The notes: generated from the sequence alone by a model not told the origin. Shown: positions 12,960-24,460, numbered from the stretch's first letter. The stretch is 64,000 bases of DNA from Tamarix chinensis (GCA_030549775.1 CM060175.1:17342212-17406211); one strand, 5' to 3'. Translations and numbers: made by a program.

Positions 12960-13330
12960 TGAAAGATGTTTAGCCGGGCCCAGACCGATCCACTGGCATA
13001 ATAGTGGCCAGGTACTGCGGTAACCTGGAGATCGATCCACCGGCTTAATAGTGGTAGGGAATATTTCCCTCGCGACCGATCCACCGGCAATAATAGTGGG
13101 GGATCCCGAGCTCAACAAAATCAAACCCTACAGTTGCTAAGACATGGGAAAGATACTAATTACTTACAGTGGAACACCGTGCGAGAAGGGGCCAGACCGA
13201 TCCACCGGCATATAATAGTGGCAGGGTATGTTACCCTCGCGACCGATCCACCGGCTAAAATAGTGGCAGGGTATGTTACCCTTGCGACCGATCCACCGGC
13301 TAAAATAGTGGGGTTCCCGTACTCGTATGG
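12960..13330 (+). repeat. GACCGATCCACCGGC minisatellite of element C
   Basis: Units of about 45-50 bp: GACCGATCCACCGGC, then TAAAATAGTGG, then CAGGGTATGTTACCCTCGC. The last three units (from about 13195, 13241 and 13286) are nearly identical, which suggests recent expansion. It ends just before the 3' domain. Confidence 0.85.
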
Positions 13331-13830
13331 ACTTGATAAAAAGTATGGTGTGAAATGAATTCTGATCAAAGATTAATTTAAAAACTAGTCTAGTCTACAA
13401 TCGGGCCTTGTACTCTTACTTGGATGGTCGTATGTATTTATGTGATCATATTGGTCTTATGCATTATTATTATTCCTGCATTATTGTACAACTATGTGTT
13501 GGCCTTAGTGATCAAGTCACCTTACTCAGTATTGGACCCGTACTGATACTACCTTGGTTGATGGGTCCTGTGATGATCCACTGATGGTGGGGAGCAGACC
13601 TCTTGTGCAGGTTTAAGATCAGAGACTGTTTTGGGGTGGCAGGCCTGACTTGAGTGAGTAGGCAATCCGGAATTTGACCCATCGGGTTTTATCTTGTTTA
13701 AATTTATTTCTATTTGGAAGTTACAAGTGTCAATAAACGTTTATGCGTACTCTGATTTTGTTGTATGATCTTTCAAATCCTTTTATGAATTGTTAATTTG
13801 AATTTAACGTAAATCTTTTCTTTAGCCTTA

Positions 13831-13880
13831 GCACTTGGTACTGGAACGGTCGGAGAGAACCGGTCTGGTACTAAGTGTGG
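13831..13880 (+). promoter_or_regulatory. Conserved 3' stem-loop of the LTR superfamily (copy C)
   Basis: GCACTTGGTACTGGAACGG pairs with CCGGTCTGGTACTAAGTG across a short loop, about 100 bp before the LTR terminus, and is followed by GGCGGTAAC. Every long LTR in the window has a counterpart: A 4246-4292, B 14847-14898, D 18391-18440, E 27208-27258, F 28066-28117, G 30418-30463, K 51147-51196, P about 62921-62969. Primary sequence differs between subfamilies but pairing is kept. A role in transcript ending or packaging is speculation. Confidence 0.6.
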
Positions 13881-13980
13881 CGGTAACATTCCCAGAATTC
13901 ACAGGTTTTAAGTGTTTCTATCTTAATTGCTTCCGTTTTTTTTAAAAAAAAATTAGTGAATTTTGGGGTGTTACAGTTGC

Positions 13981-14370
13981 CCTGGCAAGTGATTATGAGT
14001 ACCAATCCACCGGATATAATAGTGGCCCAGGAGTGTGTTGTCCTGGCAAGTGATTATGAGTACCGATCCACCGAATATAATAGTGGCCCAGGAGCGTGTT
14101 GCCCTGGATGATGTTGATATATATATATTCCGATCCACCGGCAATAATAGTGGGGGTCCCGAACTCAATAAAACCAGTTATGTATGTGAATAAAGTTATG
14201 GAAAAATACTAATCACTTATAGTGGAACACCATGTGAGTCGGGGCCAGACCGGTCTATCGACAAATAATAGTGGTTAGGAGCGTTGTGCCCTGAAGACCG
14301 ATCCACTGGCATACAATAGTGGTTAAGTGCGTTCTGCCCTATAAGTGATCGATCCACCGGCTATAATAGT
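13981..14370 (+). repeat. ACCGG minisatellite, right part, of element B
   Basis: Continuation of the minisatellite interrupted by element C. Units read CCGATCCACCGAATATAATAG and then TGGCCCAGGAGCGTGTTGCC. The left part ends at 8975. The join across C is seamless once one GTTGC copy is removed. Confidence 0.8.
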
Positions 14371-17329
14371 GGGGTTCTCGCACTCACATGGATATAAAAT
14401 ATGAGATTGATTGAATGATGACGGAATAATGGCTTAAGGCCCGAATGTATTGATTTTACACTATGACATGGCTTAAGGCCCAAAAGTATCGATCGTGACT
14501 TATAACTTGTTATATATGTGATTGTTATGTATGCACCTCTTATTACATATGTATATATCTTGCATTATGTGTTGCATTGCGGGCCTGTTTTTAAGTGTAG
14601 TATTAAAGGGTTACTCAGTACCCCTTGTAGGTCTTTTCAGGTGCTACTCAAGTGGGCAACGGGAAAGAGAGAGTAAGGAATTATCCGGTACCGTTAGGGT
14701 TTTTCTCTTTCTCTTTTAAATTCCTGGTTTTAATGTTAATGTTGTTAAAGTAACCATCATTGGTGGATTTATTTCGTGTAAATGATTTGATGCGCTACTC
14801 TGATTTGAAAATTGATTGTAAATTGTGTTTTACACTTTTAGCCTTAGCACTTAGTACTGGAACGGCAGGAGTGAACCGGTCTGGTACTAAGTGTGGCGGT
14901 AATATCCCCAGAATTCACGACTTTATAATTGCTTCCGCTAACTCTTTCAAAGAAAATGAAAATTTTCAATAGTGAATTTTGGGGGTGTTACAAGCACCCT
15001 TACTCCTCTCTCTCTTTTCGTTTGGTTTACCAACCAAACAAACCCAGGGCCTATCATTATACATATACACACGCACGCATACAACCTCCCCGTCGAGCCA
15101 GCCTTCGACCACCGTTTGGTTTTCAATAGTGAATTATGTTTTTCTTCATCCAGCTCTCCCTGCCACTTCCATCACCATCCACCAAACCTAGCCCACGATT
15201 CTCCACTCTCCTGTGCCGCATGCCACACCCAAACAACCACCATCCCACCATCCCATCTCCCCTCCATTTTCGTCCACCCCCGCAACACTCCCCGTCGAGC
15301 TAGCCTTCGACCACCATCGCACCAACTCCACCAACTCCCTACAACAACCGCCTGCAGCATCGCACCAGCCACCATTCTCCCCCTGTATCTCCCTCTCGAC
15401 CCAGCGAGCCCAACATCCCATCGCAACCCCTTCTCTACATGCACACACACGCATACGTATACTCTCTACTCCCCGACATTCTCCATTTCCCTACCTCCCC
15501 TGTTGCCCAAACACCCCCGACCAGGGCCTGCACACAATACCTCACACATCACCACTGCCTCACCACCCTTCTCCTCTCCATCTCCTCCCAACCTTCGACC
15601 CTACACCTAGCAGCTGCCCCTACTACACCCGCCACCAACAGCGTAGCTCACCAACCCATCCAATCCCTCATAGCACCCAACTCCCTCTCTTCTCTCAGCT
15701 CCCTGTGGTTCAATCTCCCCACCCCGTCACCACTAACAACACAGTCATCACCACCAGCCAACCCATCAGCCACCGAGGCAAATTCCATCCCCCAGCCACA
15801 ACAGTCACCAACCTCCAGCAGCCCCTCACCACCAGCAAACCCAGCCTCCCGACCAATTTTGTGCAGCCAACTCCACCACCTGCAACCAGCCTCAAGCCCA
15901 ACCCCCTTCCTTCATGTGCATGGCTCACACTACATGCGAAGCGTGAGTTCTGTGTATTTAAAAAAAATTATTAGTACCCATTTTAAGTGTAAGGGTATTT
16001 TGATAATTTTTTAAAAAATATTTTTATATTATAATTATTATTTTACCCGATAGATATTAATTCGATAATTTTGGTATTATTTTTAGGTACAAAAGGTTGA
16101 TTAGCGGGATCCAATAAATTTATTAGGATATCGCTAATTTTATATTTTTACTAGAATTCAGGTAACCATTATACCTTACTAAAATTATAAATATTACGTG
16201 ATAGCACATTAGGGTTTTTGGTTGATGAAATATGTTAAGCATGATTTATTTTGATATAATTATGTGTTAATTATTATTATCATAAAAATGGATAAAACGA
16301 GCATGTTATCTTATGTAAATTATGTCGGGTACGAAAGTATGATTAAAATGATTCTAATAACAAAAAAATAGTTTGTATGGTAATTATGTATAAAATAATA
16401 GGTTGAGCATGCTTAGAAATAATTATTATGGATGTGTGCCCTAGAGGCAATTTAGTTATTTTTGTATATTATGATATTTATCCTAAAAATCATGTTAAAT
16501 ATGTATTAGCTGTCATTGAGTATGTGAGTATGTGTTTTGGATGGATTAAATGTGCAAAAAAGAATGTTATGTGCAAAATTATGTACAAGGGTAAAATGGT
16601 CATTTGACATATATGAGAATTTAAATCGCGTTTATGGTGTTTAGCCTTTTCATGGCAAATGAATAAATTAAAATGGAATTTGTATTTAAATAGATAATAA
16701 TCTGGAAATGTTGGTCTTGAGGGTATTTTGGTCTTTTTCGGCCTAAAGTATCCAGATGTGAATAATTGAGCCTAGGATGGCCTTAGTATATTTTCATGTT
16801 AGCTTCGAACTTGACCTTGATTATTGTTGTCTTGGATGATTGGAAATAAGTAAGAACGGTTAAGTATGAGAATTGAATTTATCTGTATTATATGTGATTT
16901 CGTGGTCACCTTTATAAAATACTAATATTTAAAGTGAAAGTCCTCGAGATCAGGAATGGTGGCTCCTAGGGGTCGCTACCCTAAGGACGTGGTTTAGTCC
17001 ACAGTTGATATAGATTTTTGCTGGTATGCCTTAGTGCCCCAGTCAAGCCCTACATCTTACTCTATGTTATTATGCAGACTAATAGGGGGTATGCATACTT
17101 ATGGATTAGGTGTCCTTATCGGTAGGGTACTGTGGTACCTTTGCATACCAATGCGACCAAGTTACCTTTGCGTCCTTGGGTTGATAATCGGTAGGATACT
17201 GTGTTGCCTTGTTACACCGGTATGATTGGAGTACCTTTGTGTCTTCAGGTTGATTGATCTCCCCTCGAGAAAGTAAATAAAAATGGAAATGATATGATTT
17301 GATGGAAATAATGATTATCGGATTATTGG

Positions 17330-17800
17330 ATTGTTTGGTAGCATCCTGTGTGCCTACTTGTGGTTTCGGTAGCAGCCTTCATGCCTACCTGAGGTTTCAG
17401 TAGTAGCCTTCGTGCCTACCTAAGGTTTTCTGTGGTTTCGGTAGTAGCCTTTATGCCTACCTGTTGTTTTGATAGCAGCATTTGTGCCTACCTATGGTTT
17501 TGATAGCAGCCTTCATGCCTACCTGAGGTTTTATGTGGTTTCGGTAGTAGCCTTTGTATCTACCTATGGATTTGGTAGCAGCCTTTGTACCTACCTGTGG
17601 TGGTTTTATGCCCGTTAGCATACCTGTGATATTATGGATCTTATTATACCGTACCTGTAAGTTTACCTGTGATGTTATGAATTTATTATGCTGTACCTGT
17701 AAGTATACCTATGATGTTATGGATTTATTATGCTGTACCTGTAAGTATACCTGGGATGATATGAATCTTAGTAAATTATACTTGTGAACATACCTGTGAT
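17330..17800 (+). repeat. GGTAGCAGCCTTCGTGCCTACC minisatellite of element D
   Basis: Tandem units of about 35-45 bp with the core GTAGCAGCCTT(C/T)GTGCC and TACCTGTGGTTT, grading at the right into TACCTGTAAGTATACCTG units. It occupies the slot used by ACCGG units in A-C, E and F. Element N has the same D-type units on the minus strand (57530-57740). Confidence 0.8.
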
Positions 17801-18527
17801 GTATGTGATTTTTTGGGATTTATGTTGAGACATGAATTATGCTGAAGTTGGGTTTTAACTGTTACTTAGAGAGTATTTCTAGGATGTTCAATAATAAATT
17901 TGGCGGTTTCAGATGAATGAAAATGAGTAGTACATGACCTTGATGAAATTTGATCATCTGAGTAATTATTGCCTCTCAATCATCGTATGTATATGTATAT
18001 GTCTTATACCATGATAATTGTATGACATGCATGTGTTCCATGCTAATTTATCATATTAGTTTGGTATAAAGGGTTGCTCAATACCGTAGTACCGAAGGGT
18101 TCATTTTCATGGGCCCCTGCCTATTCAATGGGCAGTGGACTTTGTAGGTTAGCCTTTGAGCTCAATCAAATGCTGTTAGTTCGGATTTGGGAGCATAGGA
18201 TTATCCGGGGTTTCTTTTACTATCTTATTTCCGGTTGTATTTGGATCATTGTGTCCTCCTATAATTTATTTCTCGAGTTTTGTAAAATGCTAATGTTGTT
18301 TTTAATTAGCATGGTATTTATCTAACATTCTCTCTATTCTGATTTCTGTAATCATGATATTAATTTAAGCGGAGTAATGATTTCAGCCTTAGCACTTGGT
18401 ATGAGAATGGTAGAGGTAACCAGACTTGTACCAAGTGTGGTAGTAACACCCTTTATTTTTATTATTTTATCTTTCGCACTTAACTCTGCAAACGAAAATT
18501 TTCATTTGTAAATTTTGGGGTGTTACA

Positions 18528-20450
18528 CAATGTAAGAAGTATCATGTGAGATAATGGGACCAATGAACACAAGCTGCAAGGCACAATCCTAAACATATGG
18601 TCTTATCACCAATGAACAAAATTCATAGGGCACAACATAGCAATAAGGCATAAAATCAAAGAGTATATAGGGATACTTTCCCTACCATAATAACAAAGTC
18701 CATTGTACAAATAGTAAGGGAATAAAAACCAAATTCACTTATAGACATCCCATCCTATTATAAATGGATAAAAGCCACCGAAAATAATCAATATATATAT
18801 ATATACGAATGTTCATATATGGGCATCTCATCCTACTACAAATAAACAAAAGCCACAGGGCATAATATATCCCACTCAAATGCAAATAGGCATCTAGGTT
18901 GAGAGTCTGTATAGAGACTCCAACATCCACCTAGGTTGAAGCCCTAGCATGCCACCGTAGGCCAAACATTCCATCCACTACCAATGGACTTCAACAAGGT
19001 AGTGTCACCAAAGGTGACCTAATCATTAAGTATATATCTCTCCTATAGAGTTTAAAAGATCATATAGAGTAAAAAAATTCACTGAGCTGCTATATGACTA
19101 GCATCCCCTTCTATGCAACCAAACATGAAACAAAGGTCCAAATGACGCCCACCAATTTTAAAGGATAACATGTAACCTATGTCGATTTTAAAGGATTATC
19201 ATAATCTCTCACATTATAGAGATAATTATTTTCACACACAATTATTTATGATTAAAACAAAACCTCAAAGAAAGTTCACACATCATTCAAAACAATAAAA
19301 ACACTTGATCTAAAGTATCACAATGAATCATATGATCTTTCAAAATATTTAGTAGAAAAACCCCAAAACAAGGCTAGAGGTCACGAAAAATAATTTTTTA
19401 AAAGTAAAAGCAGCAAAACTCTTGCCAAGTAAGAGTACTAGAAAACCAACTAAAATTCAAACTTAGATCAACAAGCTCCTAAAATCTAACCTATCATATT
19501 ATTCATCTATTTAGTCATTAAATGACCAAAATATACTTCAAAGACTTGAAACCCGATTCACATGTTCGTATACTTCAAAACTAGCGTAAAAATTCCAAAA
19601 ACAACCTTTTGTTCCTAGAATCAAAATAGCAAAAAATGCAGATATAAATAAGTTAACTAAGTCAAAATAGGGTCCTATGCCAAATTTATAAAGTTTACTA
19701 TTCATAAAAAATAATTATTCATGGGCCAACAAAAAGCCTCATTTTATACCGAAAGATTAAACATAAAATATAAAAAATATTTATTATCGGGAATTACTAT
19801 TTTTTAGCATTCATTATTCATACTTAGTTACTATTCACAAGGGTCAAAGGTGAATAGTCAAAGGTCATGGTTAGCCTTTGACCCTAAATCATACTAAAAG
19901 GTTTTTAAGGGTAAATCTGTCATTTGTATGATTAATTATTCCAAAAACACGATTATCCACAAATTAAACCCTACTTAAGGCAACTAGATTGTCATTATCC
20001 AATAGCACTTCGAATAAAATCAAGAACACACCTAGAAAATTCAACCTTTTAATTAAATTTAAAGACCCTTAATTGTGCTTTGTGGCTAACATGTTATAAA
20101 TCAAAGTTTGTGATGTTGGATCATCCCAAAACAAAGATAATCTATGTATTAATTTTTTCAAAGTTGAAGACTTCAAAACTCTTCTTGCTTGGGTTAATGA
20201 ATAACAAGATTATTAATGAGCCATGCAAACACTAAAACAAGCCTTCGACCTCCCACGTGTGGCTATCTCTATTTTAGCTACATTATGGCTCCACAAAGCT
20301 ACTCCTAAACGAAATCATTATGTCTCCATTATGGCTCACCAAAAGCCACGTTTTATCCACCCCTATATGCCATCATTTTTTACCAAAGAAGACTATATAC
20401 CTTGTGCAGTTCTATTTCATGGGCATACATAATAGACCTTGGGAAGATAA
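18528..20450. other. Unclassified AT-rich sequence, no gene seen
   Basis: The flank of element D starts with its TSD (18528-18532). Two diverged units of about 80 bp occur at 18741-18790 and 18820-18868, sharing CATCCTA...AAAAGCCAC. They resemble the minisatellite slots of minus-strand LTRs, so part of this may be a decayed LTR. A short open frame at 20223-20432 matches nothing I recognise. No promoter, RNA gene or domain was found. Confidence 0.5.
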
Positions 20451-20973
20451 TGTTGGGGAGATCAAGACCTTCAAATCAGGCTTAAATTAAGTGGAAGCAA
20501 CCTCAAGAATCTCGGCCAAAGTTTCAGCCTACTGAGGAGACTAATTCCTTCTTTTCAATCAACTAAAATTTTCCTTTCTTAGTTAAACCTAGTTAAAACA
20601 TGTTGTTAGAGTTTCCTAATGTGTAATTTATGTTTTCTAAAAACTTTTCATGGGTTTTAACAACGGCCATCATGTGATGGGAGGCTAGAGAAATTCAACA
20701 ATTAGCACTAGCTGGTTGTAGAGCTAGCAACCTTAGTTAACTTGTATTAGTATAAATTATGGTTAGGGGTGTAACCAAATCTACTCACTATGAGTTATAT
20801 TTGTAATGTACTCACTAAAGGCTTGAATACACTCTATATAGAGGTAAGAGAGTTGAAGGGAGTGGTAGCTTCTGATGATAATACATCCATCGGTTATCGA
20901 CACAAAAAATCTCTTTCTCAAGGCTAAGGTAGTCTTATGAATTTTAATTATAAGGATTGTCCTATTATCAACC
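20451..20973 (+). mobile_element. Possible Copia-type solo LTR
   Basis: Starts TGTTGGGGAGATC and ends near TTATCAACCA. It contains CTCTATATAGAGGTAAGAG, a plausible TATA and start region, about 330 bp in. Length, TG...CA ends and a late TATA box fit a Copia solo LTR of about 0.5 kb. The flanks GATAA and ATTAA agree at only three of five bases, so the ends are uncertain. Confidence 0.4.
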
Positions 20974-21118
20974 AATTAATCAAAAATCCACAAAATCGTC
21001 ATGATCCTTCAAGAACACCATGAACATTGGAGAACATTCAAACTCATCTAAACTTATCAAATATTTAAGCATAATTTATAGTATCGAAACATAATATATC
21101 AAACACATACTCAACTTG

Positions 21119-21290
21119 GTGAATACATATTTTTACATATTTTATACCCTTTAATCTTAGTTTTTGGGCTTTTATTTGAATATTTTATGAGGTTAAGTAT
21201 AACTTTGTGCTTAAGTGATACTAGTCTCATATATTTAGTTATTTGAGCTAAATGATATAAAATTGACAGGTTTAAATTATGAGATAATTT
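21119..21290 (+). repeat. Inverted-orientation match to 26425-26592
   Basis: The reverse complement of 26425-26592 aligns here, beginning with GAATACATATTTTTACATAT and continuing through TTAGTTTTTGG and CTTAAGTGATA. The two copies bracket the TIR element and flanking sequence. They could be arms of one disrupted element or two dispersed copies. Confidence 0.55.
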
Positions 21291-21349
21291 ATTAATTCTT
21301 TTAATTTTATTTTATAGGTATATTTTTTATTTTAAAAAAATTAGAGGCT

Positions 21350-21860
21350 AAGCCTAATAGAGCAAAGGTCAGAAAAAAAAGAAACAAAAAAAGGTTAGGA
21401 AAAAGAGGCTCGGAGAAGAGGACACAAGATGGAGCAGATGGGGGGTCTAAAATTAAAAAAATGGTAGGTGAGGCAAGGAGTAGGATGACATATAGAGAAA
21501 AAGAAAGTATGACGGTGTGAAAAAAACAAGGCAATCATAGAAAAAAGAAGAAGAGGGAGATGGGGGTGTACAACGCACGAAAAGAGAGAGAAAATAAACA
21601 AGGCGAAAGAAGGGAGGAAAAGTCAACAATGATATAAAGAGAGGAAAAGAAAAAGAAAAAGGCATCAAGATTGGTGTGCAAAGAAGAGAAAGGATGCGAC
21701 GTAGGGGAGAGAAAGAAGAGGGAGAAGTAGCAGAGCTAAGAGAAAAATAAGAGACAAGCAATAGGAAGTAGGATGACAGATAGAAAGAAATGAGAGAGAG
21801 GAAAGAAAGAGAAGAGAGAGAGGACCGACTATGTGCGTAAAGGAGAAAGAAAGAGAAGAG
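21350..21860 (+). repeat. Purine-rich (GA) low-complexity tract
   Basis: Dense AGAGAGG, GAAAAAG and GGAGA words. Reverse-strand open frames here are composition artefacts. It resembles the GA blocks of minus-strand LTRs but lacks their neighbours. Confidence 0.5.
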
Positions 21861-22288
21861 AGATTATTTTGGATGAAAATAAGTAGTTTTTTTTCTAATT
21901 AAACTGCTAAAATTTTCATCCATATTTTTGGTTATTTCTTTCTCTATTTCTAATATATATTTTTGTGTAATTTATTTATTTATCATGGCTGGCTAAATAT
22001 ATTGTTGGGGAATAAATTGAAATCTTAGACTATGGTTTGATATATAATATTAATTGTCTTTATTTTATGAGATTTTTTTTACTCTAACTTAATTGCTATA
22101 ATTTATATGTGTGATTCTATTGGGTATGATTTATATAGTGCATGCATTATTACAACTTCCTCATAATGACAATATGTAGGATTGTATGCTTATTAGGTAA
22201 CTATATGAACATGCTATAACATATATATATATAGATTTAGGGTCATATGCGCACCCTTTTATTATGTACAAATGTAGGAACGTTTTAT

Positions 22289-22319
22289 GACCGTTGGATC
22301 TAAATTAGATCCAACGGTC
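22289..22319. repeat. 31-bp perfect palindrome in the left TIR
   Basis: Arms GACCGTTGGATCTAA and TTAGATCCAACGGTC flank a single central A. The GTTGGATC core recurs in degenerate form in the right TIR, which suggests a binding or cleavage site. Confidence 0.85.
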
Positions 22320-22888
22320 GAAGAGTTAGAAGCGGAGAAATAGAGGCTCCTCTGCCCCGCTCCTCTACCCCCAGCTCCCGACCCCTTTTGTTTCGCACCC
22401 GACCACCACACGTCCACACCACTCCGCACCTACCTCTCCCTCTCCATCGCCCCCCGTCGCCGCCCGTTCGCCCCTCGGTCGCCGCCCGTTCGCCCCCGCG
22501 GTTGCCCCCGCTGTCGCCCTCCGTCGCCCACATTCTTTTCCTTCTAGCTTTCCCCCGACACTCTGCCCACTACCCAGCCCAGAGTCACTAACCCTAACCT
22601 GCTGAAAGTCGTCCACTCCAGCCTCCCGACCCTCACCCGCTCGTCTTCTACCTCTCGGTTTTCTCCATTTCCGTCGCGCGCCGTCTCTGACTCGCTCTCT
22701 CCATCGCCGTTTCTCCCTTTGGATCTCTCCGTCGCCGTTTCTCCACAACCCGCTCCAGTCTCTGCCTCGCTCACTCCATCGTCATCATATATGTCCGTCG
22801 AAGCTGCCTCTTTACATTTTTGATCTACCTCAGCTAAAAACAATTGGTTTCGTCGATACTCAGATCTGGTAACACAGCGACAGTTGTG

Positions 22889-23023
22889 GTATGTGTGTGT
22901 TATATTTTTGTGCATCTCTTCATTTTTGATCTCAAATTTTTGTTCTAATTGTTGTGTCGATGTGCAGTAGTAGAGTCACGAGATTGGCCTTCAGCTGGAT
23001 TTGGCAAGGATAAACAGATTCAG
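22889..23023 (+). other. Captured intron-exon-like segment inside the TIR element
   Basis: A possible 79-bp intron (22889-22967) runs from GTATGTGTGTG to a T-rich tract ending TGTGCAG. It is followed by a 56-bp exon-like stretch (22968-23023) ending CAG before GTTTGTC, a second donor-like site. Upstream C-rich sequence resembles a 5' UTR. This fits capture of the 5' part of a host gene, but no coding frame or family is recognisable. Confidence 0.4.
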
Positions 23024-23660
23024 GTTTGTCAATTTTGATTATATTCTGTTGATTCGTATCTGTTTTTTTTCTAATAATTGTTTTTGATGGCAATGTCGGT
23101 ACATAACTACGTATTCTGATTGCTGTGGTGGTCTGATTACTCTGATTAGTAATAATCAGAGTAATTTATGTGTTGTTAGGTGGTTGTATGTTAATCTGAT
23201 TACTAATCAGAGTGATAATCAGAGTAGTGTTAATCTTAATAGGATGGCTATATGTTATTTGATTAAAAATCAGAGTAATGTTACTCTAATTAGTGTTGAT
23301 TATTGAAGGTATTTCATTAATCATATCTGTTTATATCATCTATTTGTAGTTCATTTAGATCCTATTCTTAGTTTGTTCTCAGCACTAATGTAAATTTTTA
23401 TATGTGAATGGTAGATTTTGGAATGGAAGGCCAGAGTTGGATGTAATTTTTTTTTCAACTTTATGAAGGTATTGGTCATTGATGATTTTCATTGTCGTTT
23501 AGACGATAGTGGAAGTTTTTTTTTTCAGACTTGTGTAAGGTTTAATTTTAAGGAATTGTCAAATTTCGAATCATATTGTATAATTAAATGAATGTATATT
23601 TAATTAGTATGTTTTTTTTTTCGTTTGTTGAAACATGCATGCCTTTGGATGGAAATTAGA

Positions 23661-24460
23661 TGGTTTAGGGTTTAGTGGGTTTGGGGTTTGGGTTTGTATG
23701 GTTTGGGGATTAGGTTTAGGGTTTAGGGTTTAGAGGGTTTAGAGGGTTTAGAGGGTTTAGGGTTTAGGGTTTAGATGGTTTAGGGTTTAGAGGGTTTAGG
23801 GTTTAGAAGGTTTAGGGTTTAGGGTTTAGCGTTTGGATGGTTTAGGGTTTAGAGGGTTTAGGGTTTAGGGTTTAGGGTTTAGGGTTTAGGGTTTAGGGTT
23901 TAGGGGGTTTAGGGTTTAGGTTTTATGGTTTAGGGTTTAGAGGGTTTAGGGTTTATGGTTTTGAGGGTTGAGGGTTGAGGGTTTAGGGTTTAGGGTTTAG
24001 GGTTTAGAGGGTTTAGGGTTTAGGGTTTAGAGGGTTTAGGGTTTAGGGTTTAGGGTTTAGGGTTTAGGGTTTAGGGTTTAGTGGGTTTAGGGTTTAGTGT
24101 TTAGGGTTTAGAGGGTTTAGAGGGTTAGGGTTTAGGGTTTAGGGTTTAGGGTTTAGAGGGTTTAGGTTTAGGGTTTAGGGTTTAGGGTTTAGGGTTGAGG
24201 GCTTAGAGGGTTTAGGGTTTAGGGTTTATAGGGTTTAGGGTTTAGGGTTTTAGTGGGTTTAGGGTTTAGGGTTTAGGGTTTAGGGTTTAGAGGGTTTAGG
24301 GTTAGGGTTTATGGTTTAGGGTTTAGGGTTTAGGGTTTAGGTTTTAGGGTTTAGGGTTTAGGTTTTAGAGGGTTTAGGGTTTAGAGGGTTTAGGGTTTAG
24401 AGGGTTTAGGGTTATGGTTTAGGGTTTAGGGTTTAGAGGGTTTAAGGTTTAGGGTTTGGA
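23661..24460 (+). repeat. Interstitial TTTAGGG telomere-type array
   Basis: About 800 bp of TTTAGGG (Arabidopsis-type plant telomere repeat), with frequent insertion variants such as TTTAGAGGG and TTTAGTGGG and stretches of perfect TTTAGGG. It is embedded in the TIR element and grades out into GGTTTGG words on both sides. It is not a chromosome end, since ordinary sequence follows. Confidence 0.9.

Larger units (their letters stand above)
8976..13975 (+). mobile_element. Complete 5000-bp solo-LTR-like element C
   Basis: Starts TGAAATGCCCCGAAAATTCC at 8976 and ends TTTTGGGGTGTTACA at 13975, exactly 5000 bp. It is flanked by the perfect duplication GTTGC (8971-8975 and 13976-13980) and is inserted in the minisatellite of element B. 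Order of parts: AT-rich start, CT tract (9407-9484), GC-rich block, TATA box (10022-10029), C-rich leader, AT trinucleotide region (10560-11130), 28-30-bp GGGAGAATTTAATT array (11640-12070), ACCGG minisatellite (12960-13330), stem-loop (13831-13880). There is no PBS, PPT or coding sequence. It is the best reference copy in the window. Long LTRs of this size are known from Ogre/Tat-type Ty3 elements, but the lineage cannot be fixed without an internal region. Confidence 0.9.
5002..14992 (+). mobile_element. Long solo-LTR-like element B, split by element C
   Basis: Begins TATAATCCCCCAAAATTTT at 5002. Copy F begins TGTAATCCCCC when read on its own strand, which supports this start. It ends GGGGGTGTTACA at 14992. 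Flanking 5-mers are AACAC (4997-5001) and AGCAC (14993-14997), one mismatch. Removing B joins the two halves of D. B is interrupted by C at 8975. Its parts (5002-8975 and 13981-14992) total about 4.99 kb, almost the same as C. It contains the C-rich block (5330-6540), the 30-bp GGTAATTT array, a CTTTAGGG hairpin (about 8528-8552) and the ACCGG minisatellite, the last split by C. Confidence 0.85.
4394..18527 (+). mobile_element. Long solo-LTR-like element D, split by element B
   Basis: Starts TGTAACACCTC at 4394 and ends GGGGTGTTACA at 18527, flanked by identical 5-bp repeats CAATG at 4389-4393 and 18528-18532. It is interrupted at 5001 by element B. The left part (4394-5001) and right part (14998-18527) total about 4.1 kb. 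No second LTR, primer-binding site (PBS), polypurine tract (PPT) or coding region is seen, so a solo LTR is the simplest reading. The right part carries a C-rich block (to 15950), a CCTAGGGG/CCCTAAGG hairpin block (about 16965-16990), a subfamily-specific minisatellite (17330-17800) and the 3' stem-loop (18391-18440). Confidence 0.85.

Noticed and set aside
12960..13330. CRISPR-like array of repeats and spacers
   Set aside because: The units are an LTR minisatellite in plant DNA. The spacers are themselves repeated and no cas genes exist.
14972..16014. Long Pro/Ser/Thr-rich frames (212, 253 and 191 codons) that look like cell-wall or proline-rich proteins
   Set aside because: They are the C-rich block of LTR D. 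Overlapping frames and matching blocks in sibling LTRs point to composition.
20223..20432. 69-codon frame just left of the possible Copia LTR
   Set aside because: No recognisable domain, no splice context, and short enough to occur by chance.
23661..24460. Chromosome end (true telomere)
   Set aside because: The array is degenerate and followed by ordinary sequence on both sides, inside a TIR-bounded element.
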